Positions 12,552 through 23,965 of a stretch of 64,000 bases of DNA are shown here, in pieces; the stretch's first letter is position 1, and each line of letters begins with the position of its first letter. The stretch comes from Stromatinia cepivora (Eukaryota; Ascomycota; Leotiomycetes; Helotiales; Sclerotiniaceae). The notes beneath the pieces are model-generated. The model made no database searches, was not told where the DNA came from, and worked only from the letters and a program-made list of their open reading frames with translations. Location of the stretch: positions 372,001-436,000 of the forward strand of contig RCTD01000016.1 of the NCBI GenBank assembly GCA_014898415.1. Reading direction: 5' to 3'. The position numbers were made by a program, and so were the translations under genes.

Positions 12552-15337
12552 TCATCATCCTGCCTGTTCCAATAACATGTAATCCAATGACATGATGGGA
12601 AAATTATGGAAGAAGGAAGAAGAAAAGTTCTCGAGAGGATATCTTATGATATTGTAAATTTCTCGGAAGATGAGCTCATAATGAATAACACTTCATGTGA
12701 CGAGGTGACTCACGATCACCTCAAAAATCAATACTTCTCATCAGCTAGCTTCCCCCTAAGTGAGTTAATCAATTTATCATCCGGTTCTCGTACACTTACA
12801 ATCATAATCTTGAACAAAGTTTATTACGCCTAGCGTAAGCGGTCTTTAAATTTAGACTGCCGTGGAAGTCAAACTTAGTGTTCGGAGAATAATTGGCATA
12901 TATTTGTCATTGAGTTGTTGATCCGCTAAATATGAAAGAAGTTTTCATTTCGCATTCAAAAATGACACGTCTCTTATGAGTCTTATCCAACCTATCGCAA
13001 AGTTTTTGGAACGAAAACTCGGGGGTAACGGCGAATTTATACTAATTACATAAATAGAAGCAGTAGCAAACTTTATTAGCTTTGGTTCTGAAAATTGAGT
13101 CTGGAAGCGGAGATCCCTCACTTCATCATTCTAACATAACACACATCGCTTTCTCTTGTGGATTATACGGTGGTGATTCGGTGAACTAACCACTAGCTTC
13201 ATACTAACAAACCTACCTCACACTACCTATGAAGCGAAGGCTCTTAGGGTTTTGTATTTCTATGACCATCATTTTAGAGTTTAGTGAGATTATCCAGACA
13301 CCCCGAGGCGAGGCGAAACGAGGTTGGGGTGACCTTCGTTTTGTTTGACAATCAAGCAGACAAATTAAGCAGACAAGCATACTTCTAATACTTCGTACTT
13401 TAACACCTTTGCATTGTGAATTTGAATTGGTGCTGACGAAAGATACCTTATTTCTTCAAACCTAAGCATCATTTGGACCCGAATTGCATACCGGTAGCGC
13501 TAGCCTACTGCTACATTTTCATGACTTCATAACTAGAGATATTACCAAAATCTTATCGGGTAAAACTCAGAGGCAATGACAGATTTCAAAATTTTAATCT
13601 ACGGATCCAGAACATCTACCATGCTGAGTTTATTGTATAAAGGAGAGGCATCCCCTCACCCATTATGTTTTCTCTTCAGTATCGAAACACAGGAATTCGA
13701 AGCTTTCTATTCATTGACCTCTTTCTCCACGAGTTCAAACTACAATTTCCTCCTCCTCATCACCACATAATACCTAGCTAGGTATTGGTGCTCAAGCCAG
13801 CCAAAGGGGCTTAACAGATTACGGTCTCTTTAATGTCTAATTTCACAAAATATCTTCTACCAAACCAACTATCTTATTATCAAAGAGGAACCGAATTAAC
13901 ATCTCTACCTGGTGAGGAGTTCCATGCTGCATTCAATGAGACTGGTCTAAACATGCTTACTTACTTATACGAAACACAGGAGACGTAGAGTACCTAGAAA
14001 CATTCGTCGATAATCTCAGCGATCACACATAATCGCGCCATCCGAGAATTTGGGGCATAGCATAGGGAATGACTCGACATTTTCTTGTATGTAGATATTT
14101 TCTTCAACCCTCTATCTTGCTTGCCGCTCATGTTCTGATTTACCCTGTGTCCTTTATCAGTTCTTTAGGAAGTTTGCGATAGGTTTTATACGTTTTTAAT
14201 GTTAGGATATCTGGCATGTACCTAGTAGGTATCAACAGGGAGGGACGGGTCGTTCGGAATTTATCTTAGCGAGTGCTCGGGGAGGATGATGCCAAGAGGG
14301 AGACATGAGGATAAATGAATTATCGAATTTGTCTCAAGGGTCAAGAGCGATATTTACGTCATCATGCAATTGTGGCTGACGAAAACCTTGAGAAGTTGAG
14401 AAGGCAGCTTAAGCCTAGCAGTACTAGGCATGTATGACGTCGTGTGTGAGTTTCCTCCTATCGGGGTCCCGTAACTCTAGTGGCATAATATATTTATTTG
14501 TGCGTGGATTTCCTTGGCTTGATATTAATTGGAATTTGCCCAACAAGATATATTTAACTTCAGATACGGCATCAATAAAAAAGTCAAAAGTCAAAAGTCA
14601 AAAGTAATACAATAATCGTGTCTATTCGTTTAATTCACGATTTTATTATTTTTATTGGGTCAATCTTTTTCCTCTTAAAGATATTATTCCGCATCATTTA
14701 AATCATTTTCCTACTTTTATCCTGTCAATCTATTCAGCCTATCACGTACCTCCCTTCAGCTCAGACCCCTAGCTCTTCCAACGAAATGCAACAAAGAAAA
14801 ACATCGTCATATACTAGTACCTCCTTGTCGTCATACGTCCCTAGAGTCACTAGGCGCTCAACTACGCAATTCCTAATAACCTAAATTTCTAATTTCAGCA
14901 AGAATCATTTGTTTTGATACGAAGGAAGTACTTGAGTTTATTTATATCAGAATTGATAATCAACCCTTTTTTCACGACTTACCTACCTGCCTACCTACCG
15001 TTACTACCTTCTACTTTGTACCTTTTGCATCGTTTAATAAGCAATCAAGTTTTAAGTTTTTATCGCCAAATTCACTGCATTGTGTTACATTACATTTACA
15101 ACCAACAATCACAATCACAAGATTCTACACATAACCTTAAACACAATCTTTTCCTAAGACTTAACATCCACTCAAAAACTTCCGACCCCTGCTTATCCAT
15201 CCGGATCCTACTTTCTCCCCTCCCTTCTTGTCCCACGGGAAATTTAATCCATTTACACCTCCTTCACCCAAATCTCAGAATTCCAGAGATCCTGAGATTT
15301 AGATTTGCTCAACAAATTTTCCGAAATATTTACTAAA

Positions 15338-17590
15338 ATGTCTTCCATTTCGCAGGCCATTAAAAATGCCCTCCATCGTGGTACGTTTTCAAATTCAACA
15401 ACGAAATCCAAATTCACGGACGCATTTGCTCTTTCTTTACTTCTTTACTTCTTCACTTTTTCACTTTTTCAAACTCAAAACTTTAAATACTGATCATGAA
15501 TTTAGGCAAGGGAGGCGCGAAGGCCAATGAAGACAATACCAAGAAAGCCTCGCCTGTTGCTCCGACAGTCGCTCAACATTGTGCTGCCAAATCAGATCCG
15601 AATGTAATGGTCCATCAAGCACATCAAGTTCCTGGAGGAGATGCATACTCAGCTGCGAATGAGGACAATAGACATAGAGGGGTACAGGCTGCAAATCAAG
15701 CAGCACACGCAGCAGGACAACACCAAAATGCCGGGTCCAGAGCAGTCAATACGGAAGAATTGGCAAGACTAGTGGCAGAAGAAAATGAGAACAAAAGCCG
15801 ACTACCAAGGTATCCGGGACTCGAGCGATGGCAACTCATTGAGAAAATGGGTGACGGAGCATTCAGCAATGTCTACAAGGCCATGGATTTAGAAGGGAGA
15901 GCTGGAGAGGTGGCAATCAAAGTTGTTCGAAAATTTGAGATGAACTCTAATCAGGTAAGTACCTATGAGATCTTTCATTATTGCTTTTTATGTTTTTCTT
16001 GAACCGTGCCGACAATGTGTGGCAGGGCGATGCTCATCTTCATCCGAACTTCAACAAGAAGCAACCCAAGGGCGTGGAGGTGCGGAATTATTTTTCATCT
16101 ATTCTTTTCAAAAAAAAAAAACATATTTCACGATATGGATCATAACTAACTCGGCTTGATTTTGACAGAGGGCAAATATTCTCAAAGAAGTTCAAATCAT
16201 GCGAGGTTTAGATCATCCTAATATTATCAAACTCATCGAATTTTCCGAATCAAAACAATATTATTATCTTGTTTTGGAGTTGGCACCCGGTGGAGAATTA
16301 TTCCATCAAATTGTACGACTTACTTATTTCAGTGAGGACTTATCAAGACATGTTATTACTCAAGTTGCAGAAGCATTGCATTACCTTCACGAAACTCAAG
16401 GTGTTGTCCACAGGTGAAGAATTTCCCCCCAACCCCACTCTTGTTCTTCATCATTAATAAGCAGCAACTGACGTCATTTTCACAGAGACATTAAACCGGA
16501 AAACATTTTATTCGAACCAATACCATTCATTCCAACCAAAAATCCAAAGCCTAGATCCGCTGAAGATGAGGATAAGGTTGATGAGGGTGAATTTATTAAA
16601 GGTGTTGGATCCGGTGGGATTGGAAGAATCAAGATCGCCGATTTTGGTTTGAGCAAGGTTGTATGGGATAGTCAAACTATGACCCCATGTGGTACTGTCG
16701 GATATACCGCTCCAGAAATTGTCAAGGATGAACGATATTCGAAAAGTGTCGATATGTGGGCATTAGGTTGCGTTCTTTATACCTTGCTCTGCGGGTTCCC
16801 ACCATTTTATGACGAAAGTATTCAAGTCTTGACTGAAAAGGTTGCCAGAGGTCAATACACATTTCTCTCCCCATGGTGGGATGACATTTCGAAGTCTGCG
16901 CAAGACCTTGTCTCACATTTATTAACTGTGGATCCCAAGAAGAGATATACAATCGAACAATTCCTCCAACATCCTTGGATTCGAGGTACCGATCAACCTA
17001 CATACGCGGCACTTGACGCTCCACCACTTGCTACCCCATCTGTTGAACGTCAACGGCAATTGGGTGGTGGCTTACGAGCCTTCAACCCTGATCTTTTGGA
17101 GTCCCCTGGTGCTGGCAGACGTATGGATTTCCGAAGTCCTGGTGCTGTCAACTTACGTGAAGTATTCGACGTTGGTTATGCTGTTCACAGACAAGAAGAG
17201 GAAGCCAAGCGCAAGAAGAACTTCAAGCAAGGTTACAGAGGAGCTGTTGCCATGAATACTCTCAACCCTATCGATGACGACGAAGACTTCGATGAGAGTG
17301 ATGAAGGTGACTACGAGGATAATGGAGTATCTTCCAAAGTACCAAAATCCGGGCAATCAGATGTTGCACAAGTCGGCGAGACATTGCGAAATACGAAACT
17401 GAACTCAAAGTCCGCAGTTCCGGCTAAGGGATATGGACAGCATAGTGCTGCAATAACAGCAGCTGCAAAGCAACAGGTCAGAAACAAAAATGGCACTTTC
17501 GAACTCAACCTCGATGGAGCAACTCTACTTGGGCGTCGTCACAAACAGGTACCGCCAAGTAGTCTGAGGGAATCAACGGTTGTGCAATAG
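15338..17590 (+). CDS. srk1: Srk1/Rck2-type MAPK-activated protein kinase (CaMK group), 631 aa
   Basis: Five exons: 15338-15380, 15506-15954, 16026-16079 (only 18 codons), 16169-16413 and 16486-17590; all phases agree. The kinase domain starts near residue 120: glycine loop GDGAFSNV (130-137), VAIK lysine K153, HRDIKPEN (263-270, split by an intron), DFG (316-318) and APE (339-341). About 45 residues lie between HRDIKPEN and DFG, longer than usual, as in this family. Diagnostic stretches are DHPNIIKLIEFSESKQYYYL, GTVGYTAPEIVKDERYSKSV and SPWWDDISKSAQDLVSHLL. In yeasts these kinases act downstream of the Hog1/Sty1 stress MAPK, in stress signalling and cell-cycle delay. Residues 1-115 are Ala/Gln/His-rich and disordered. 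The tail contains RKKNFKQGYRGA followed by an acidic patch, probably regulatory. Assignment to the family is strong. Confidence 0.95.
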
Positions 17591-18386
17591 TCACGGCCTT
17601 GGGAATGGTGGAATCTACTTGCTTGTTGTCAATGTTCTTTCTCGTGGATCCGGGGCCAAGGCACTATTTAACTCCGTTTACGTTTCAGGCGGCGATATTG
17701 TCTCGCAGCCTTGCTTTTACTGCAACGTATCGAGAGTCCGGCGGTAGATAGTGGCCACCATTTTTCTTACTTGTCTACTTCCGGCGTGAACTTGCTTGTC
17801 GAACAACATCAAATTTGAGTTGACCAAGCAAGACCATCCGAAAGCCACGCCACATTACATACAATTTATCATAAGGGACGGTTTTTATTTGTGTTTCTCA
17901 TTCGTTGGTTCACATTGGCGTCTGGAGATGGAAATAAATTTCCAGGTTATATAATTTTGTCATGACTGGTGGTATTCAATGGGCTCTTATCATAGTTTGG
18001 TTTCTTTTTTTTTCATGCGAGTGCTTCGTTTCGAGACACTATGTTTACCGACCACATGAGGCTATGAATAAGGATAGTGCTGGCTGCAGCAGTACTAACC
18101 TAATACTTTAGATCCTTACGATTTCATTCTTTTCTTTAGGTTTGGGCTTTATGCATTCAGAAATTTTCTGCGTTAGGGGGTTGGTAAGGAAGGCAGAGAA
18201 ATGATGGTGGGTTAGTAAATAGATTAAAGATCAATGGAGTTTTGGTACATATTATTTTTTGTTTGTTCTTTGTGATTTGAGTGATGTGAATGATGTGAGG
18301 TGATGTGAAGAGATGTGATGATTGAGGTTTGCTCATACCCTGCTGTTCTAACCAACTCAATTCTATTTATTCTGAGTACTTTTTAT

Positions 18387-18821
18387 CAGTGATGGGAGTA
18401 GTATGAATTAGTATTATAATGGTTGATATCGAAGCATTTGATATCAGTACGTTTAAAATTATAATATTATATACTGTAGTATATATAGATTTTAATATAT
18501 ACCACTGCCTATATATGGAAATACTGGAATTTGATAAATCCTTTTCCGAAATAAACAATATTGAAGCAATATCCATTGGAATTCGATATATTTCAATAGA
18601 ATTTGACTAATATTATTCCAATATTGTCTATTTCGGAAAGGAACTTGTCGAATTCAAGTATTTCTGTATATTGCTAGTGATATGCGATATTCTATATCAT
18701 ATCCAATATTGTTAGTGGTATAGAATTCAATATTACGCATTTCAATATATATTCAAAAATGTTATACGTCTCATTATAATGGGGGGTATAGGAATTATAT
18801 CGTATACTACTCCCATCACTG
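18387..18821. mobile_element. hAT-like foldback MITE, 435 bp
   Basis: The element begins CAGTGATGGGAGTAGTAT (18387-18404) and ends with its exact reverse complement (18804-18821): 18-bp perfect terminal inverted repeats. It is flanked by CTTTTTAT on the left (18379-18386) and CTTTTGAT on the right (18822-18829), a 7-of-8 match that fits an 8-bp target duplication. The inside is AT-rich and also palindromic: AATACTGGAATTTGATAAAT...CCGAAATAAACAATATTG in the left arm pairs with a similar reverse-complement stretch in the right arm (18610-18670), so most of the element could fold on itself. No transposase is coded. CAGTG ends and 8-bp duplications are typical of hAT transposons. Confidence 0.85.
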
Positions 18822-19140
18822 CTTTTGATAGATTATCTATCTACCTACCTATCTATCTACCTCCGAGCTTGCTTATTTATCAATCTGAAATCTGGAATCT
18901 GAAATCTGAAAAAATCCGTATGGAAATGCTATACTCAGAGATTAATAGAAATCAAATGGGTTCGGGTGTTTAGAGAGTTTAGGTGATTAGAGGAAGAGGT
19001 TAGGTTACTAAAGTAGATGGAGTACGTACTCCAGCTAGTGACTAGAGAGGAAATAAACTATGGAGTTTAGAGTCAAAATGTGAGTACGAGTGGGAGTAGT
19101 AGTTTAGGGCTATCTTCTTAGGAGGTTAGGATTATTAATA

Positions 19141-19607
19141 GGCTGCGCAGAAATAACCCACAACCCATGGGTACCCGTGGATAATCCGCCCTATGAATTA
19201 TCCACCAAAGCTACTACCCGCCCCATGAATTATCCATTGAGATTTTAAAATAATCTGATTCGTATGGATTATTCGCGAATTATTTACAAATATTCATTAA
19301 TCTATAAATAAATGAATTATCTATAAATTAATAGATATTTATAAATGATTCATAAATAATTTATAAAAATATTTAAGATTAATATAAAAATTAATATAAA
19401 AATCATAAATTATTTATATCTAATTATAGATAATCTATTAATCTATAAATAGATGGATTATTTACGAGTTGATGAATATCTATGGATAATCCGCAAATAA
19501 TCCACGGATATCTGTTCAGATTCTTCAATTATCCGTTCTGTTAGTGGATTATCCATGGATTATCCATCAGAGTCATTATCCGCCCCGCGGGTAACCGTTA
19601 CGCAGCC
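19141..19607. mobile_element. TA-flanked MITE-like element with ATTATCC motif array, 467 bp
   Basis: The ends GGCTGCG (19141-19147) and CGCAGCC (19601-19607) are inverted repeats, flanked on both sides by TA. Further in, the arms share GGT(T)ACCCG and GGATAAT with small gaps, so the terminal repeat is longer but imperfect. The inside holds at least eight copies of ATTATCC or its complement GGATAAT in both directions, around an AT-rich centre made of TTATAAAT-like words. No ORF. A TA duplication suggests a Tc1/mariner-type origin; the family is not identified. Confidence 0.65.
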
Positions 19608-20216
19608 TAGAATTTATTAGAGATTTGGCGATTAAAGGAATGGGTTGAGGAGCTAAAGTATTTGGGCTTACTAAAGAAAGAAGTTAGGGTAAGTGCACCC
19701 TTGCATATTATATTATATTACATTATACTATAGTATACTAGACGAATAACGAAAGAGGAATAGGAATCAAGTGGAAGGCACTATATACTAATTTACATCA
19801 GGAGGAAACAAAGTGAGGTAGAGGGGTAACTATGTGGGGAAAGTAAAGATGATTCATGAATTGACGATCGATGATGATGGCTTGGAAATGCGAAATGCGA
19901 AGTACGGAGGAGCTTGGTTTGGGACTACGGGTGGGAGTGCTTTGAAGGAAAGGGTTATTTGTTTGTCGGGCCGAAGGGGAAGGAAAGGTGTTGCTATGTC
20001 GGTTCGGGGGGAGGGGCGGGAGGTGTTGGGATCGGATTAGATTTGGTGCCGTGCCGTGATTTGGAATACGGAATATGGAATACCGATTCGAGAGGGTGCG
20101 TGGCTAGATGTGAGTATGAGTATGAGAATAAAATATATATGAATATAAAAACGAATACCGGAACCTCTGAGAAGATATCAAGTATTGGGAATATTATGTC
20201 CATGTCCATCTCCATC

Positions 20217-20262
20217 TCATCACATCACATCCCATCACATCACATCCCATCACATCTCCATC
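20217..20262. repeat. CATCACATCC-type short tandem repeat
   Basis: A run of CATCACATC/CCATCACATC units covers about 45 bases. It is non-coding and of no clear function. Confidence 0.8.
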
Positions 20263-20477
20263 TAGATCCTAGATTTAAATTCCAGAACTTTCTCCCAACT
20301 TCCTCTTCCAGTATTCCCACACCTGACTCCTGAAACATTAACTAACCCCACAACATCATATTTAACATCTCATTACGAATCCATCATCATAGTGCCGGAA
20401 TTGAATTTTGACAGCGGCACACCATTCTTACCTGGGATTAGCTAGCTGGTATGGAATAGTTCTATATTCAGGATGGT

Positions 20478-20501
20478 ATATCTGATCTGCAGATCAGATA
20501 T
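20478..20501. repeat. 24-bp perfect palindrome
   Basis: ATATCTGATCTG is followed directly by its reverse complement CAGATCAGATAT, with no spacer. A third GATCAGATAT copy follows after four bases (TGCG). The site lies 55 bases left of the AT-rich MITE-like element. It could be a protein-binding site, a cruciform or an excision footprint. Confidence 0.9.
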
Positions 20502-20557
20502 GCGGATCAGATATACTCATGCGGTCGGAAGGTATGTCACGGCCCACTTTTAATCTA

Positions 20558-21043
20558 AGAGTTCTGGACCAGGCTCACCACACACCATTTAAATTCATGA
20601 CAGAATCCCTGGAAAAACCATGTTTTCTCATATAAAATTAAATATCGAATAACTTTTTCAATATTATATAAAATTGATTGAAATCTTGATATATAACAAT
20701 TGAATATAATTGAATTACCAAAAAAATTAAGAAAAATTATTCTTTATAATTTTTGTTCCAAAGTTATACCAATTTAAAATTCAAAATTTCGAATATGTAA
20801 TGTTTTTCCTATACAAAATAAACGATTTTTTTGAACTTTTTTGTTTTTTTAATTTCAAAGCAAAAATATATAAAAATATTTTATATAATTTTAAATGAAT
20901 TTCGATTGATCATCTTTATATAAATATAAATTTTAATAAATTATCTTGATTTTTCATATAAAGAACAAGAGTTTGAAAAGTTGAAAAATCGTCAATTTTG
21001 GTGTGATTTCGCTTAGTGTGCGGTAAGTCCGTATCAGAACTCT
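20558..21043. mobile_element. AT-rich MITE-like element with imperfect 30-bp terminal inverted repeats
   Basis: The left end AGAGTTCTG (from 20558) and the right end CAGAACTCT (to 21043) are exact inverted repeats, with TA on both sides (20556-20557 and 21044-21045). Extending inward, about 22 of 30 bases match, including CACCACACAC against its counterpart GTGTGCGGTAAG. The inside (20610-21000) is one of the most AT-rich stretches of the window, without an ORF. The TA duplication fits a Tc1/mariner-type non-autonomous element, old and diverged. Confidence 0.65.
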
Positions 21044-23271
21044 TACAAAAAGAGTAGTAGCGATATATAAATGAAGTGTAATATATGGAGTACTTTCTAG
21101 AAAGGCCGCACGAGTACCTTATGAGTCTATGAATCCACTAGTGTGTTTAGTAAGTCATGTATTTTGGGGTGACTAGAATGGAAGGAACACTTCGCAAAGG
21201 TGATGTCACGTTTCTGAGGTTTGGTAGGAGATTGGATCAATGACAGATGGAAGTAGGAGAGGACCTTGGTGTGTCTAGATGAAGCGCCGGTATTATATCA
21301 TTCGAAGGTAGTATAGTATAATAGTACTAGAGTAATAAGTACAATTGTAAAAAAAAAACCATCGCTTTAGTAAATGGTTTGCATCTGAGTTGCCTGTTTT
21401 AGCTATAGAATACGCACAAGGTGTTTTACAGCTATTTCGAATCCACCCGAGATATTTTCTTCTCTCAAACAGATCCTATTTATTTTCGTGAAGGATATTA
21501 TGCGGGGAGTGATTAAGTGAAGAGTATTTTTTGCGTTCTGCTATGAGCCGAGTTGCCGGTAGCAGTGAAGCTAACCTTAGATATTGGAGCTAAAAGTTTT
21601 CAAAAGTGTTGTAACCATTGACGTTTCGGCAGTCTGGCGGTAGTTCGATGCCAGGGAATCGTAAGAGGTGCGGGGTCTAAATTTCCGTATGATTCCCACT
21701 TGCTCGGACCAATGAACAGTCTTAGAGATCTAACTAAAGGAAATACTGCGGGGTTGACTATGATAGATTTGAGATGGAGGGATTGCGTCAATTTAGATTC
21801 CATATTATATTACTAATGGGGCTAATATTTAGTCAAGATTCAGGAGTAACTAATGAGCGAGTTAAGAAAGGCATATACGTTCTAGTTTCAAGGTCTACTG
21901 CAGAAGAAGTAGGTTGAAGATGTATAGTAGTCAGCACTTGCCTCAAATGTAAAGCCCAAGATATCTGTTGCATGCGGTTGAACTTTAGGTCCATACTAAT
22001 CTGCCTAAGACGCTCTATGAAATCAAAAATGTCCTCAAGCTCGAGTAATACGAGAGATACGATGTTGGCTCGTTCTCATCGAACATTGAACACCACTTCG
22101 ATGATGCAAAATATCCAGATGAGCTATAGCCAAACAGACATAGTCTTCCCCGGAAAATTCGCACACTAGCTTCGTTGCTTATCAAGAAAAATACCACCGA
22201 GTCTTGATTGAGTTTGTACTAGGCCATATGAGGTAAGAGTGTATGTTTTATTTCTGTAGTAAATATTGGCTTTAACTACGACGGGAAAGTATGGACCATT
22301 TGAGGCCATAGTATATAACTTTGTTTATCGCTTTCCATCATTTTATGTTGTTTTGCAGTGGTGGCTCAATGGTTAGGACTTCTCATTATTTATCCAACGT
22401 GTCAGTTGACTTTCTCCTCAAATATCGAACTGTAAGCACACCTATCCTGCGTGTACTAAACTGTCCGGCCGATGATCCAATAATCTCGTATTTTCCCGTA
22501 AGGTACTGCATTTGAATGTTATTGGGCATTCAGTCACACCACTGAGGCGCTGTTACATACAAAATTATGATCGATATTCGATGCAGAGGCTGATCGGTCA
22601 AAAATTCTCTCTCAACTCAAGGCTCTAGTTTAAGAACGACTTTGCAATCCGATACTGACACTATCGGTACGCATCAGTTCTAGATTTCTCAGATTTGAGC
22701 ACCGGAGGCCATAAGCATCACGGGATTCACGTCAGAGACCGTTACCGGAGCAGGGACAACTATGCTTCTAGTTTAGAAAATCACTATATATTCAGCCATA
22801 TGAGTCAAGATGGAATGCGTCCGCCATCTGCGGCTGCTCAATACACTTAAATATCTAGTAGATGATAAATCTAGGCCTGGTAGTCGTCACATTGGCGAAA
22901 TCAATTTGAAATCAAGATCTCGAATTATTAGAACACTTGAGCTATCAGGATCTGGATCTTTTCGATGTCCTCAAATCTTTGGAATCACATTGAGTTGGTA
23001 CTTGGCTGACATCAGGTATGATGCACGATGATGCTGGGAGAGGAAATTCAATGTAGATCGATTTCTGACTTCAGAATTCACACTATTGGGATAATCATCA
23101 AAATACAAATCTTAGGGCCGTGGAGAATGGATAGGGGGTCTAGTAGCTAACTCATGGTGTATTCATCATGTCATGATCTCAATATTAGACCGCAGATGAG
23201 AATTCATGGTCGTCATGATTCATCCAGGCCATCCAAGTCCATGTGCTTGTCAATTTCTTTCTTACATGGCC

Positions 23272-23965
23272 TTAAGCCACAGCAATACATTCGATCTCGA
23301 TTGGAACCCCCTTTGGCAATTGGTATACGGCAACGCAACCTGTAGCAACGTCATTAGTATATTTCATCTTCTTCTCCAATCGTCATTCAAACCCCTTCCC
23401 ATCACCCCTCGTCCAGTCCTCATCCAGTCCTCATCTACCTCTCCCTCCTCTTCATGAAAAGGGTATATCAACTCACTTCTAGCAGGCTTGTGCTTGAAAA
23501 GCTTCTCATAAACTCCATTCATCTCCGCAAAGTTATCCATAGTTGTCAAGAAGACATTGACCTTTACGACCTTCTCAATGCTGCTTCCAGCTTCCTTGAG
23601 AACGGCAGATAGGTTCTTGACGCAGAGCTCGGTCATGGCAGAGATGCTGGACGTCTCGAGGGTGAGGATCTCGCCTTCAGGTGTGCATGGGATTTCTGTC
23701 GGAGAAGGCTTAGCTTAGAGTCCGAGGTGGGAAGGGGAGTTGAGGCTGAAGGAATGGAAAGAAGAAGGGATTTTAAACTTACGTCCGGAGCAGTAAATAG
23801 TAGACGAAGTCTTGATGGCTTGGGAGTAAGGTCCTGCAGCTATAGAGTCGTTAGAATTGACGCGTGAAAAAGATGAATTTTCTTGAATGAATCAATATCC
23901 ACAGGAATCAGAAGAGGCTTACGGAAAGCAGCATCCTTGCTGTATACTGTAGTGAGGTCCGACAT
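23272..23965 (-). CDS. RidA/YjgF/Mmf1-family enamine/imine deaminase, 128 aa
   Basis: Four exons on the minus strand: 23923-23965, 23783-23839, 23477-23695 and 23272-23339. Introns start GTAAGC, GTAAGT and GTGAGT, and all phases fit. The assembled protein starts MSDLTTVYSKDAAF. It has the family landmarks AAGPYSQAIK, YCSGQIPCTPEGE, VVKVNVFLTTMDNFAEMN, PARSCVAVYQLPKG and IEIECIA at the C-terminus. The Arg in PARSCV and the final Glu correspond to the substrate-binding Arg and catalytic Glu of bacterial RidA. These trimeric enzymes hydrolyse reactive 2-aminoacrylate-type enamine/imine intermediates made by PLP enzymes. Length is normal. No mitochondrial presequence is visible, so it is probably the cytosolic form. 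The longest single-frame ORF covers only the middle exon, so exon joining is required to see the gene. Confidence 0.93.

Larger units (their letters stand above)
8207..15337. other. 7.1-kb gene-poor region
   Basis: No intact gene is supported here. From 8540 to 9950 the plus strand is purine-rich (long GGT/GGA runs); the 178-residue minus-strand frame at 9327-9863 is Pro/Ser/His low complexity and is probably not coding. The TTTCC tract at 11192-11388 and a transcription-factor-like remnant at 12162-12551 are listed separately. A short AAGTCAA repeat lies at 14580-14606. The last kilobase is pyrimidine-rich and probably includes the kinase promoter and 5' UTR. A 51-codon frame from 13832 resembles nothing I know. 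Confidence 0.55.
17591..23271. other. 5.7-kb gene-free region rich in small mobile elements
   Basis: No intact gene is supported. The first 500 bases are the kinase 3' flank. Between 18387 and 21044 lie three MITE-like elements, a CATCAC repeat and a 24-bp palindrome, listed separately. Bases 20600-21000 are extremely AT-rich. A minus-strand frame at 21600-21803, followed after one TGA by KLLAPISKVSFTATG, may be another gene relic but I cannot place it. From 21800 to 23270 I see only short frames. Confidence 0.55.

Noticed and set aside
13832..13987. 51-codon frame starting MSNFTKYLLP
   Set aside because: Too short to support and without any recognisable relatives or flanking exons.
18367..18610. 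Overlapping frames on both strands rich in Ile
   Set aside because: They lie inside the foldback MITE and are AT-rich chance frames.
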